Below, in pieces: positions 26,132 to 36,300 of a stretch of 64,000 nucleotides of DNA; positions within the stretch are counted from its first letter, which is position 1, and every line of letters begins with the position of its first letter. Source of the DNA: Corynebacterium kalidii (GTDB lineage: Bacteria > Actinomycetota > Actinomycetes > Mycobacteriales > Mycobacteriaceae); assembly GCF_022869005.1 (NCBI RefSeq), contig NZ_JALIEA010000011.1:344438-408437 (forward strand), given 5' to 3'. Both the position numbers and the translations under genes were made by a program. Below the pieces are notes generated by a model. That model searched no databases and was not told where the DNA came from. It worked only from the letters and a program-made list of their open reading frames with translations.

Positions 26132-28255
26132 GTGTCAGGACGACTCGACCAGCTCAACCTGGACGCACTGGACCCCGAACAGCTCCGGGCGGCCACCGCA
26201 CCGCGCGGTCCGGTGAGCATCATCGCCGGCGCCGGCACCGGCAAGACCAGGACGATCACCCACCGCATCGCACACCTGGTGTCCGGCGGTTTCGTGAACC
26301 CGGACCACGTCCTCGCGGTGACGTTCACCAACCGGGCGGCCGCGGAACTGCGGGAACGCCTCACCATGATGGGCGTGGCGAGGGTGCAGGCCAAGACCTT
26401 CCACGCCGCCGCGATGCACCAGCTGCGGTACTTCTGGCCCAAGGTCATGGGCGACACCCCGTGGGAGCTGCTGGACTCGAAGTTCCCGCTGGTCGCCCGG
26501 ATCACCCGTGCCGTCGGCCTGGAACCCGACCGTACGATGCTGGCCGACCTGCTCGGTGAGATCGAGTGGGCCAAGGCGTCCCTCGTCGCCCCGACCTCCT
26601 ATCCGGCGCGCATCGGCCCGGACCGTCGGGACTGCCCGGTGGACCCGGAGAAGTTCGTGAAGATCTTCGAGGGGTACGAGCAGGCCAAGGCGACCCCGGA
26701 CCGGGTCCTGCTCGACTTCGACGACCTGCTGCAGTCCATGGCCGGACTGCTGGAGTCGGAGGTGGGCATCGCCGACGAGTTCCGGGAACGCTACCGCACC
26801 TTCGTCGTCGACGAGTACCAGGACGTGACCCCGCTGCAGCAGCGGCTCCTGGACGCCTGGCTCGGCCCACGGGACGACCTCACCGTGGTCGGTGACGCCA
26901 ACCAGACGATCTACTCCTTCAACGGGGCGACCCCGGACCACCTGCTGCGGTTCTCCACGCGGTTCCCCGACTCCACCACGGTGCGCCTGCACCGTGACTA
27001 CCGCTCGACGCCGCAGGTCGTGGATCTGGCGAACCGGGTCATCGGGCAGGCGAAGGGGAGGGCGGCCGGGACCCGCCTGGTGCTGGAGGGGCAGCGGGCG
27101 CCGGGGCCGGACCCCGAGTTCACCGAGTACCCGGACGAGACCGCCGAAGCCGACGACGTGGCCCGCCGCATCGCCGCACTGATCAGGCAGGGCGTGCCCG
27201 CTGCGGAGATCGCGGTGCTCTACCGCATCAACGCGCAGTCCGCCGCCTTCGAGTACGCCCTCGACCAGGCGGGCATCGCCTACCAGGTCAAGGGCGGCGA
27301 CGGGTTCTTCCAGCGTGCCGAGATCCGGCAGGCTGTCCAGGCGCTCGGCCAGGCGGCCCGCAAGGTGCACGCCGGTGCCGACGGGCCGTCCGGCCACCTC
27401 GTCGACCAGGTCAAGGCCGTCCTGCTGCCGGTCGGCCTGACACCGGCGGAACCGGAAGGTGCCCAGGAACGCCAGCGGTGGCAGTCGCTGAGCGCCCTGG
27501 TGGACCTGGCCGCCGAGCTGGCGACGACGACCCCGGGGCTCGACCTGCCGGGGCTGATGGGGCTGCTCAAGGAGCGCGCCCAGGCGAAGAACCCGCCGCG
27601 GATGCAGGGGGTGACCCTGGCCAGCATCCACGCCGCCAAGGGCCTGGAGTGGGACGCGGTGTTCCTCGTCGGGCTCGTCGACGGCACCGTCCCGATCCGC
27701 CATGCGTTGAAGGGCTCGCACTCCGAGGACGCCATCGAGGAGGAACGCCGGCTGCTCTACGTCGGGGTCACCCGCGCCCGGGAGCACCTCCACCTGTCGT
27801 GGTCGCAGGCCCGCCAGCCCGGGGGCAAGGCGACCCGGCGACGGACACGCTTCCTCGACGGCATGGTGCCCTGGGAGGCCGAGCGCGCCGCCGCCCAGCA
27901 GGCCCTGCCGTCCCGGCAGTCGCAGCAGCGCGGCCCGAAGGCGAAACCACGGGACGCCTGCGAGAACTGCGGTACCCGCCTGACCACGCCGGAGCAGCGC
28001 ATCCTCGGGTTGTGCGACGCCCACGCCGCGGAGGTCGACCAGGTCCTGGTCACCGAGCTGCGGCGGTGGCGCAGCTCCCTGGCCGGCTCGCGGGGAGTGC
28101 CCGCCTACGTGATCATGAGTGACGCGACGCTGCGTGCGGTCTGCCACCGCGCGCCGACGACCGCGCAGGAACTGGTCCAGGTGCCCGGGATCGGGCCGAT
28201 GAAGGTCGATCAGTTCGGGGAGGACATCCTGGGCATCATCCGGAACTTCCGCTGA
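26132..28255 (+). CDS. uvrD2: ATP-dependent DNA helicase UvrD2
   Basis: A 3'-5' superfamily 1 DNA helicase with an actinobacterial C-terminal arrangement, 707 residues. Walker A is IIAGAGTGKTRT, motif II VVDEYQDVTPLQQ, motif III GDANQTIYSFNGA, motif V HAAKGLEWDAVF and motif VI VGVTRAREHLHL. The C-terminal zinc module, normally four Cys, here is CxxC-x14-CxxH (C610, C613, C628, H631). An HRDC domain follows, ending PGIGPMKVDQFGEDIL. The GTG at 26132 with GGAGG at 26113-26117 is preferred because the in-frame ATG at 26036 lies inside the channel gene. It corresponds to Rv3198c. Its last 20 bases overlap the convergent next gene. Confidence 0.9.
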   Translation: MSGRLDQLNLDALDPEQLRAATAPRGPVSIIAGAGTGKTRTITHRIAHLVSGGFVNPDHVLAVTFTNRAAAELRERLTMMGVARVQAKTFHAAAMHQLRYFWPKVMGDTPWELLDSKFPLVARITRAVGLEPDRTMLADLLGEIEWAKASLVAPTSYPARIGPDRRDCPVDPEKFVKIFEGYEQAKATPDRVLLDFDDLLQSMAGLLESEVGIADEFRERYRTFVVDEYQDVTPLQQRLLDAWLGPRDDLTVVGDANQTIYSFNGATPDHLLRFSTRFPDSTTVRLHRDYRSTPQVVDLANRVIGQAKGRAAGTRLVLEGQRAPGPDPEFTEYPDETAEADDVARRIAALIRQGVPAAEIAVLYRINAQSAAFEYALDQAGIAYQVKGGDGFFQRAEIRQAVQALGQAARKVHAGADGPSGHLVDQVKAVLLPVGLTPAEPEGAQERQRWQSLSALVDLAAELATTTPGLDLPGLMGLLKERAQAKNPPRMQGVTLASIHAAKGLEWDAVFLVGLVDGTVPIRHALKGSHSEDAIEEERRLLYVGVTRAREHLHLSWSQARQPGGKATRRRTRFLDGMVPWEAERAAAQQALPSRQSQQRGPKAKPRDACENCGTRLTTPEQRILGLCDAHAAEVDQVLVTELRRWRSSLAGSRGVPAYVIMSDATLRAVCHRAPTTAQELVQVPGIGPMKVDQFGEDILGIIRNFR

Positions 28256-29138
28256 CCACCGCCGGCGCGGTGTGCCGGACCGGGGCAGCCCGGCAGGACG
28301 GGCACCCCCGCAGCGCCAGCGGCGTCACCCGGGAGGTGTCCAGGGTGACCGGGTCGAGGAACCGGCGGTCCACCAGCCCGTCCAGGTGCCGCGCGTCCGT
28401 GGGCGTCCCGGCGCCCAGGGCGTCCCTGACGACCTCGGCGACGACGGAGGACGCGAGGTCGGTCAGCCCCGGCCCGGGCCGTCCGACGTTGCCGGGCGAC
28501 TGGGCCCGGATCAGCCGCCACTCCGGGTCCTCGCTGAGCAGCTGGGTGTCGAGGCAGGTCAGGCAGGGGGTGGTGCCGGGCAGGACGAGTGGACCGACCA
28601 CGACCCTGCCGTCGACGACACCGCAGGGCAGGTGCGGCACCCCCTGCGCCATGAGCCGGCGGGTGACGTCCTGCGGGGGAAAGAGCTGTCCGGCGAGGAC
28701 GACGAGTGACTCCGGCCCCAGGCGGCCGAACGCCGGGGCACCGGGGGTGACCGTCGCGGCCGTGACACCACGGCGGAGCAGGTCCCGGAGGAGCGCGGTC
28801 GACATCGCCGCCGGGCCGGTGACGTGCACGGACGTGGCCGTGTGCGGAACGGGGCGCAGCAGGCCGGCGGACACCAGGTCGGCGAGGACACCGGCGGCGT
28901 GCTCGGCGGAGAAACCGCAGTGCCCGAGCCGGTCGACGAGCTCCGTGGCCGCCACCGGGCGCATCGATTCCCGGAGCACGAGCATCACCTGGTTGGCGGA
29001 CACCCCGGTCGGCATGGTGAGCACCAGGGAATGACCGGGGAGCGTCCCGAACTGGAGGTGGTGCGGCGAACGCAGGATCAGTGACGTGGCGTCCCTCAGC
29101 ATCACCATGTTCCCGCCCCCGACGACGGTCGATGTCAT
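28236..29138 (-). CDS. TOMM leader-peptide-binding / cyclodehydratase-like protein (Rv3196 family)
   Basis: A 300-residue protein resembling the E1-like partner proteins that bind RiPP leader peptides for YcaO enzymes. The N-terminal half is winged-helix-like (RPVAATELVDRLGHCGFSAE). The C-terminal half has the family pattern VVVGPLVLPGTTPCLTCLD with a CxxC, then DPEWRLI, and a second CxxC in ALRGCPSCRAAP. These four Cys would bind zinc. No YcaO cyclodehydratase or precursor peptide is visible nearby. The ATG at 29138 gives the length of the M. tuberculosis neighbour of uvrD2 (Rv3196). Upstream reading frame in the same phase is discarded. The substrate is unknown. Confidence 0.7.
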   Translation of the reverse strand: MTSTVVGGGNMVMLRDATSLILRSPHHLQFGTLPGHSLVLTMPTGVSANQVMLVLRESMRPVAATELVDRLGHCGFSAEHAAGVLADLVSAGLLRPVPHTATSVHVTGPAAMSTALLRDLLRRGVTAATVTPGAPAFGRLGPESLVVLAGQLFPPQDVTRRLMAQGVPHLPCGVVDGRVVVGPLVLPGTTPCLTCLDTQLLSEDPEWRLIRAQSPGNVGRPGPGLTDLASSVVAEVVRDALGAGTPTDARHLDGLVDRRFLDPVTLDTSRVTPLALRGCPSCRAAPVRHTAPAVVSGSSG

Positions 29139-29238
29139 GTAAAATCCCCCTGACTGGCACACAAGCTCTCGACACGCACAGTGTAGCCTGCGTTCCCGGC
29201 ACTGTGCAGCAGGTCGACGAGACCGCGGAAGGTGACTC

Positions 29239-29823
29239 ATGGCAGGACGGCGGCGTACCCCCACGCGGGCGCAACTCGAAGTCGTCGACGACTTCGCCCC
29301 GGACGTCGAGATCCGCCTCTCCGCCCGTCGCGAGCGCACCATCGCCGGCCGGATGGAACGGGGCCGGGTCGTGGTCCTCGCCCCGATGTCCATGGACGCG
29401 GCGAACCTGCGGCGCAGCACCACCGACCTGGTGGAACGGATACGGCGCCGCAACAGCGCGGCTGCCGGACAGGCGTCCGACGAGGACCTGCTGCTCCGCG
29501 CGGCGGAGCTCAACGACAAGTACCTGGAGGGGCGTGCGGAGTTCCGGAGCGTGCGGTGGGTCGGGAACATGACACGCCGGTGGGCGAGCTGTTCGGTCGA
29601 CACCGGCCGGATCCGGGTCTCCGACCGCCTCAAGGAGGTGCCGGGGTACGTCCTGGACTCGGTGATCATCCATGAACTGGTGCACACCTGGATCCCGGAC
29701 CACGGCGCCAACTTCCACGCCTGGGCGGCGAAAGCCCCGCAGGCGGAACGCGCTGCGGGGTACCTGGAGGCCTACGGCCGGTGGGGCGTCGGACGGGGCG
29801 AGGAGTCCGGCGACGTCGACTGA
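29239..29823 (+). CDS. YgjP/SprT-type zinc metallopeptidase-like protein (DUF45)
   Basis: A 194-residue cytosolic protein with the YgjP-like motif IIHELVHTWIPDHGANFHAW: His-Glu-x-x-His, then a third His and a further FH. Upstream parts typical of the family are RLSARRERT near residue 27 and the Arg/Trp block NMTRRWASCS before IRVSDRLKEVPGYVLDSVI. An N-terminal GRRRTPTRAQ stretch is basic. A GGAAGG site precedes the ATG. It is divergent from the TOMM-like gene and directly abuts the convergent DUF2342 gene. Proteolysis is inferred from the motif, and a DNA-linked role like SprT is possible but unproven. Confidence 0.8.
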   Translation: MAGRRRTPTRAQLEVVDDFAPDVEIRLSARRERTIAGRMERGRVVVLAPMSMDAANLRRSTTDLVERIRRRNSAAAGQASDEDLLLRAAELNDKYLEGRAEFRSVRWVGNMTRRWASCSVDTGRIRVSDRLKEVPGYVLDSVIIHELVHTWIPDHGANFHAWAAKAPQAERAAGYLEAYGRWGVGRGEESGDVD

Positions 29824-31305
29824 CTACTTGTCGTCGCTGTCCCCGGTATCCCCGTTATCCCCGTCGTCGGGGGCGTCGAAGCCCTCGTTGAGCTCGCGTT
29901 CGAGACGCTCGATCTCGCCGATGGGGTCGAAACCGGCGACCTCCTCCTGGGAGGCCAGGACGGAGTCGATGAACCCGGCGGGGGAGTCCAGGTCGGTGTC
30001 GACGGGCAGGAAGTCGGGGTGGTTCCAGATGTCGTCGCGGCGCTCGGTGCCCACCGCGACGGTCAGCCGGCGCCACAGCTCCGCGGCCTCCGAGGCCTTG
30101 GGGGCGGCCAGGCTGATCCCGACGGTCTTCACCAGCGACTCCATGCCGGGCTGGTCGTTGTCCCGGTAGACCGACCAGGCGGCCCCGATGCTGGAGGCCA
30201 CCGGCAGCCGTTCACCGAGTGCCTCGCCGACGACGACGTCCACCCAGCCCTCGATGAGCGACAGGCTGGTCTCGAGCCGGACGCGGGCGTGGTCGGTCGA
30301 GGAGACGATGGTGGGGGAGAGGTCGGAGTTCTGCAGCTGCGACATCATCTCCTGCAGCTTCTCCGGGTCGCCGAGCATCTCCGGGTTGAACTCCTGGCTG
30401 GCCTCCTCCAGCGCCGAGTTGTCCAGGCTCAGTCCGGTGGCGAACTCCTCGACGTCGAGGATCACGCGCTCGACGAGCCACGGGACGTGCTGGAACAGGC
30501 GCAGGTGGGCGGCTTCACGGGCGGCGAGGTAGATCAGGGTCTCGCGACGCTCGGCGCCGAGCTTCCTGGACAGGTCGTCGAGCCGGTCCGTGGCGATGGC
30601 GGCGACGGACCCCTCCGCCAGCGGGATGCCCCACTGGGTGGACATCGCCACGCTGCCGGCCAGTTCACCGAGGGCACGCCCGAGCTGCATGCCGAAGTTC
30701 ATGCCGTTGACCTGGCTGAAGATCCCCATCATCGGGCCCATCTGGGACCGGATCTCCTCGGGCATGCCCTCCATCGTGGCGTCGCCCAGCTTCTCGGCGA
30801 GGGGGTTGATGACACGCTTCCAGCGCGGGAGCGTCTCGTCAAGCCACTGCGGGCCGGTGAACGCCACGGACCCGGTTGCGCCGGCGGGCAGCGTCGTGGC
30901 CTCGTCGAGCCACAGTTCCACCAGGCGCACGGACTCGGCGACGGCCTGGCTGTCCTTGGCGGCGGGCCTGCTCTTCGCCGCGCTGCCGGACAGCTGCTGG
31001 CGTGCGATCCGTTCAGCGAGGGCGTAGTTCACCGGCCCCTGGGCGTCCGGGGAGTTCATGTCCCTGCCGAAGCCGCTCAGCATCGAGCCGAACTGGTTGA
31101 GGATGTCCCCGAGACCCGGTCCCTGCGGGCCGCCGTGACTGCCCTGGTTGCCCGGTCCGCCCTGCGGGCCGAAGAACATGCCGAACGGGTTCGCTCCGAA
31201 TCCGAACGGGTCGTTGCCGGAGCGCCCGTTCTCGTTCTCCCGCCGCCGACGCTCGTCGTCGGACTCATCGTCAGGGCCGTTGGAACCGAATCCGAAATTG
31301 CTCAT
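29824..31305 (-). CDS. DUF2342 protein, annotated zinc-dependent metalloprotease (Rv3195-like)
   Basis: A 493-residue protein of the DUF2342 family. The first 90 residues are Gly/Asn/Asp-rich and disordered (FGMFFGPQGGPGNQG). The conserved part begins at VNYALAERIARQQL. The presumed metal motif is AREAAHLRLFQHVPWL, with Arg in place of the first His of HExxH, which is usual for the family and makes true zinc proteolysis questionable. The acidic C-terminus ends NGDTGDSDDK. A TAGTCT hexamer ends 6 bases before the ATG, suggesting a leaderless transcript. The stop codon touches the stop of the convergent YgjP-like gene. Confidence 0.85.
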   Translation of the reverse strand: MSNFGFGSNGPDDESDDERRRRENENGRSGNDPFGFGANPFGMFFGPQGGPGNQGSHGGPQGPGLGDILNQFGSMLSGFGRDMNSPDAQGPVNYALAERIARQQLSGSAAKSRPAAKDSQAVAESVRLVELWLDEATTLPAGATGSVAFTGPQWLDETLPRWKRVINPLAEKLGDATMEGMPEEIRSQMGPMMGIFSQVNGMNFGMQLGRALGELAGSVAMSTQWGIPLAEGSVAAIATDRLDDLSRKLGAERRETLIYLAAREAAHLRLFQHVPWLVERVILDVEEFATGLSLDNSALEEASQEFNPEMLGDPEKLQEMMSQLQNSDLSPTIVSSTDHARVRLETSLSLIEGWVDVVVGEALGERLPVASSIGAAWSVYRDNDQPGMESLVKTVGISLAAPKASEAAELWRRLTVAVGTERRDDIWNHPDFLPVDTDLDSPAGFIDSVLASQEEVAGFDPIGEIERLERELNEGFDAPDDGDNGDTGDSDDK

Positions 31306-31311
31306 GCCACG

Positions 31312-31317
31312 AGACTA
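31312..31317 (-). promoter_or_regulatory. -10 hexamer of the DUF2342 gene
   Basis: TAGTCT on the minus strand ends 6 bases before the ATG at 31305. No ribosome-binding site is present, which fits leaderless translation. Confidence 0.45.
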
Positions 31318-31390
31318 CCCGGGTGTTCCCACGGGCCCCACCGTCGTCCGTGCGCTGACAGCGAACACCGCCGATGTCCGGGACGGGCTG

Positions 31391-31396
31391 TAAAGT
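31391..31396 (+). promoter_or_regulatory. -10 hexamer of the YlbL-like gene
   Basis: TAAAGT, extended upstream by TG, ends 7 bases before GTG 31404. It is the main reason for choosing that start codon. Confidence 0.45.
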
Positions 31397-31403
31397 GTCC
31401 GGG

Positions 31404-32615
31404 GTGAGTTCCAGTATCCCCCCCTACAGCGACAGCGCCGCCCCCTCCGCCTCGCCCGGCCCCTCCGGTCCGGGCGACCCGGCGTCGACCGCCGCCGGCC
31501 GACGCAGGTTCCGCACCGTGGTCGTCGGGCTGCTGCCCGTGGTGGCGTTGGTGGCGCTGCTCGCGGTCCCCACGATCCCCGGGACGGAAGTCAACCTCAC
31601 GGTGCCGTTCGCCGCCGAGGGAGAGGGACCGACGTTCGACACCCTCGGTGAGGTCGACGGGACACCGGTGGTGGACGTCACCGGTACCGACGCCGAGCTG
31701 GACGAGGCGCTGTCGGAGTCGGACGGGCAGCTCAACATGACCACGGTGGCGGTGCGGACCAAGCTCAGCCTGGCCGAGACGATGAAGCGCTGGCTGGGCA
31801 GCGACGACACCATCGTCCCCGTCGAGCAGGTCATCCCGTCGGACTCCACCCCGGAGGAGGTCGCCCGGCGCAACGCCGCGGCCTTCGCCGCCTCGGAGTC
31901 CAATGCGACGGTCGCCGCGATGGGCTATCTCGGCCGTCCGTTGGAGACGACGGTCTACGAGTTGGCTGACGACGCACCCGCCGCCGGCACGCTCCGGGTG
32001 AACGACGTCATCACCGCCGTGGACGACACGGAGGTGACGCTGCCCTCCGACGTCGCCGACGCCGTCGCCGAGCACGCCCCGGGCGACGACGTCGAGCTGA
32101 CGGTGCGCCGTGGACAGGACGAGCTGACCGAGACCGTCACCCTCGGCGAGGTGCCCGAGGAGCTGCGGGACGGGCCGGGGGCGTCGGCCGCCGAGGACGC
32201 CGGCGAATCGGACCGTGCCTACCTGGGGGTCACGATGGTGGCGCAGCCCGCCGGTGACCTGAAGGTCCGGTACAACCTGAAGGACATCGGCGGCCCCAGC
32301 GCCGGGCTGATGTTCTCCCTGGCCGTCGTGGACAAACTGTCCCCGGGGGAGATCAGCGGCGGCAAGTTCGTCGCCGGGACCGGGACGATCTCCGCCGACG
32401 GTTCCGTCGGCCCGATCGGCGGCATCACCCACAAGATCGCCGCCGCCGAGCACGCCGGTGCCGAGGTCTTCCTGGTCCCGGCCGGGAACTGCAGCGAGGC
32501 GACGGGACGGTCCTACGACGGCGACATCGACCTGCTGTCCGTCGACTCCCTCGAGGGTGCAGTCGACGCCTTGGAGAAGTACAACAACGGGGACGACGCC
32601 CCGACCTGCGGCTGA
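31404..32615 (+). CDS. YlbL family PDZ/Lon-like membrane protease (Rv3194c-like)
   Basis: A membrane-anchored serine protease with a Lon-type Ser-Lys dyad, 403 residues from GTG 31404. One helix (VVVGLLPVVALVALLAV) lies near residues 38-54. A PDZ domain spans about residues 175-250 (AAGTLRVNDVITAVDD). The catalytic domain has Ser299 in GGPSAGLM and Lys344 in THKIAAAEHAGA, 45 residues apart as in Lon. Two Cys near the end (GNCSEATG, PTCG) could form a disulfide outside the cell. In-frame ATG 31374 and GTG 31395 are alternative starts. Confidence 0.9.
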   Translation: MSSSIPPYSDSAAPSASPGPSGPGDPASTAAGRRRFRTVVVGLLPVVALVALLAVPTIPGTEVNLTVPFAAEGEGPTFDTLGEVDGTPVVDVTGTDAELDEALSESDGQLNMTTVAVRTKLSLAETMKRWLGSDDTIVPVEQVIPSDSTPEEVARRNAAAFAASESNATVAAMGYLGRPLETTVYELADDAPAAGTLRVNDVITAVDDTEVTLPSDVADAVAEHAPGDDVELTVRRGQDELTETVTLGEVPEELRDGPGASAAEDAGESDRAYLGVTMVAQPAGDLKVRYNLKDIGGPSAGLMFSLAVVDKLSPGEISGGKFVAGTGTISADGSVGPIGGITHKIAAAEHAGAEVFLVPAGNCSEATGRSYDGDIDLLSVDSLEGAVDALEKYNNGDDAPTCG

Positions 32616-32617
32616 AC

Positions 32618-33154
32618 TCAGTCCTCGAAGGTGTAGCGCAGCATCGAGGTGACGCCCGGGGCGATCTCCGCCCCGTCCAACCCGCCGAGCAGCTCCACCT
32701 TGTCCTCGGCGAACGGGTCGGCGTCGAGGTCGTCCTCGGACGGGCGCAGCTGGAGCAGCGTCCGGTCGGGGCCGCCGTCGATGACCCCGGTGAAGATCCG
32801 TGCCTGACGCGGTGTGGACTCCGGGTCCGCGGAGTTGCGGAACATGATCTCCTGCGCCAGGACCGCCCCGACGACGACCTCCGGCCAGCGGACCGTGGCG
32901 ATGTACTCGCCGAGTTCGTCGGACCCCGGGCGGATGTGGTCCGGCAGGTCGTCCTGGACGACCAGGGCGAGCGGCGCGTCGGCGTCGTCGCCGTCGTTGT
33001 CCCCGGACGCGATGGCGTCCTGGACGAGCTCGGCCGGCACCAGCGCGAACAGCGTGGCGGGACGGTCCCAGCCTTCGGCGTGGACGAAATCCACGGCTTC
33101 GCGGAGGGCGGCGTTGAGCGGGCGGATATCGCCCGGGGGGTTACTGGCGTTCAT
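32618..33154 (-). CDS. PPA1309 family protein
   Basis: A 178-residue cytosolic acidic protein of the actinobacterial PPA1309 family, normally found beside the UPF0182 gene as here. Conserved parts are LREAVDFVHAEGWDRPATLFALVP at the start, LPDHIRPGSDELGEYIATVRWPEVVVGAVLAQE in the middle, and the C-terminal VTSMLRYTF. No catalytic residues can be named. It converges with the YlbL-like gene, leaving 2 bases between stops, and is divergent from UPF0182. Its role is unknown. Confidence 0.85.
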   Translation of the reverse strand: MNASNPPGDIRPLNAALREAVDFVHAEGWDRPATLFALVPAELVQDAIASGDNDGDDADAPLALVVQDDLPDHIRPGSDELGEYIATVRWPEVVVGAVLAQEIMFRNSADPESTPRQARIFTGVIDGGPDRTLLQLRPSEDDLDADPFAEDKVELLGGLDGAEIAPGVTSMLRYTFED

Positions 33155-33314
33155 CTAGGAGGGCCTCACGGTGACGGCGGCAGGGTGCGGACAGTAGTCT
33201 AGACCCAGACAGTTTTGTCGTCGGCATCCGACAGTCCGTGCATCTGGCGTCATCCCCGCCGGAACCCGGGGTCGGCCCGACTCTCATGACCGACAGCAGG
33301 AGAGAACTGAACCC

Positions 33315-36300
33315 TTGAGCATCCCGGAGATCCCAAAACCAGGACGCAGATCGAAGATCCTCGGCACCGTCGCCGTCGTGATCGCTCTGCTCTTCTTCCT
33401 TGTCCCGGTCCTGGTCTCGAACTACACGGAACTGCAGTGGTTCCGGTCGATCGACTTCCAGGCCATTTTCTTCAGCGTCCTCGTGACCCGGGTGATTCTG
33501 TTCATCGTGTTCGGGTTCGTGGCCGCCGCCATCGTCTGGGGCGCCTGCTTCGCGGCGTTCCGGGCGGCGCCGAAGGAGTCCGACTTCCCCGACATCTCGG
33601 AGATCGGCCTCGGCGGCGGTGACTCCCCGCTGACGGTGAACCGGGCCGAGATCCGTAAGGCGATCCGCCCCTTCCTCGTCATCGTCCCGCTGATCGCCGG
33701 TGTGGTCACCGGCATGGTCGCGCAGGGTAACTGGCGGTCCGTCCGGCTGTTCCTGTCCGGCGGCGACTTCGGAATCAAGGACCCGCAGTTCCAGATGGAC
33801 CTGGGGTTCTACGCCTTCACCCTGCCGATGCTGACCTTCGTGCTGGGGACACTGTCCCTGCTGGTCATCGTCGCGTTCCTGGTGAACCTGCTGGCGCACT
33901 ACCTGCTCGGGACGATCAGCACGGGTAACCCCCGTGTCGGGGAGAAGGCGCGGATCGGGACCCCCGCCCGCCGGCAGCTGGCGATCATCGCCGGCATCTG
34001 GATGCTGCTCAAGGCGGTCGACTACTGGTTCCAGCGCTACGCCCTGCTGAACAACCGGCACGAGACCTTCACCGGTGGTTCCTACACCGACATCAACGCG
34101 ATTCTGCCGGCGAAGATCCTGCTGCTCGTCGTGTCGCTGTTCGTCGCCGCCATGTTCTTCAGCTCGATCCTGCTGAAGGACCTGCGGATCCCGGCCCTCG
34201 CCGTGGCACTAATGGTCGTCGCCAACCTGGCCATCGGGGTCGGTTGGCCCGCGGTGATGGAGCAGTTCTCGGTCAACCCGAACCGTGCCGAGAAGGAGCG
34301 GGAGTACATCGCCCGGAACATCGAGTCCACGCGTCAGGCGTACGGCATCGAGACGGCGACGGACAGTGCCCGCGACGGTTACGAGAACCCGGACGGCCAG
34401 GTCGTCTACGAGCGCAACTGGGGTGGACAGACCTCCGGTGACGCCAGCGAGCGCCGCTCGATCGCCGACGACGACGCGACCCTGTCGAACATCCGCCTCC
34501 TGGACCCGGACGTGCTGGCACCGACGTTCACCCAGCAGCAGCAGCTGCGGAACTTCTACGGCTTCCCCGAGGAGCTCTCGGTGGACCGTTACGAGGTCGA
34601 CGGCGAGATGCGCGACTTCGTCGTCGCGGCCCGTGAGATCGACCCGAACGCGCTGTCGGGCAACCAGACCGACTGGATCAACCAGCACACCGTCTACACC
34701 CACGGCAACGGCTTCATCGCCGCGCCGGCGAACACCGTGGACGAGGTCGCGCAGGACGCGGCGTCGGCACGTGGCGGTTACCCGATCTACACCGTCGCCG
34801 ACCTCCAGAACATGGAGGCCGAGCGGCAGACCGGCGAGCTGGACCTCGAGATGGAACAGCCCCGTATCTACTTCGGCCCGGTCATCGCCGGCGCTGACGC
34901 GGTCAACGCCGACTACGCCATCGTCGGTGACGACGGGTCCGGCACCCCGCGTGAGTACGACACGGACAACTCCGAGTACACCTACACAGGCAGCGGGGGA
35001 GTGGATGTCTCGAACATCTTCCACCGTGCGATGTACGCCGCGAAGTTCCAGGAGATGAACATCCTCCTGTCGGACGTCATCGGCGACGAGTCGAAGATCC
35101 TCTACGACCGTGACCCCCGTGAGCGCGTCCACAAGGTCGCGCCGTGGTTGACCACGGACTCGAAGACCTACCCGGTCGTCATCGACGGCAGGATCAAGTG
35201 GATCGTGGACGGGTACACCACCCTCGAGAACCTGCCGTACTCCGAGCGCACCCAGCTCGACGCCGCCACCGAGGACGCACTGACCGAGGACCCGGCGTCG
35301 CAGCAGCGCGCCGTCACCAACGACGTCAGCTACATCCGTAACTCGGTCAAGGCCGTCGTCGACTCCTACGACGGCTCGGTCGACCTCTACGAGTTCGATG
35401 AAGAGGACCCGGTGCTCAAGGCGTGGGAGGGTGTCTTCCCCGACGTCGTGAAGCCGAAGGAGGAGATCAGCGACGAGCTGATGGACCACCTGCGGTACCC
35501 GGAGGACCTGTTCAAGGTCCAGCGTGAACTGATCGCGAAGTACCACGTCGACGACCCGGGGACCTTCTTCACCAACGACGCCTTCTGGTCCGTCCCCGGT
35601 GACCCGACGGCACCCGAGCGCGGTCAGGAGCTCGCCCAGCCGCCGTACCACGTGGTGGCCACGGACCCGGAGACCAACCGGCCGAGCTTCCAGCTGATCA
35701 CGCCGTTCCGCGGTCTGCGCCGTGAGTTCCTCGCCGCACACATGACGGTCAGCTCCGACCCGGAGACCTACGGGCGGATCCATGTCCGGCAGCTGCCGAC
35801 GAACACCCAGACGCAGGGTCCGAAGCAGGCGCAGGACACGATGATGTCCTCCGACGAGATCGCCCGGGAGCGCACCCTGCTGGAGGGTACGAACACCCTG
35901 ACCAACGGCAACCTGCTGACCCTGCCGGTCGGTGACGGCCAGATCCTGTACGTGGAGCCGGTGTACTCGCAGCGTGCCGACCAGGAGTCGGCGTTCCCGA
36001 AGCTGCTGCGCGTGCTGGTGAGCTACAACGGGTCGGTCGGCTACGCGCCGACGATCAGTGAGGCTCTCGAGCAGGTGGGCATCGACCCGGACGCGGCGAC
36101 GGAGATCGCCGAGTCCGGTGGTGAGGCCGCCGACGAGAACGCCGCGGCCGCCGGAGGGGACGACTCCGACAGCGATTCGGACTCGACGACCACGTCGTCG
36201 CCGACGAGTACCTCCGAGGCACCGTCGTCGGGCAGTGGGTCGGGCTCGAACGGCGGCTCCGAGCCGACAGACGAGCAGCTGTCCGCGATCCGCGACGCCA

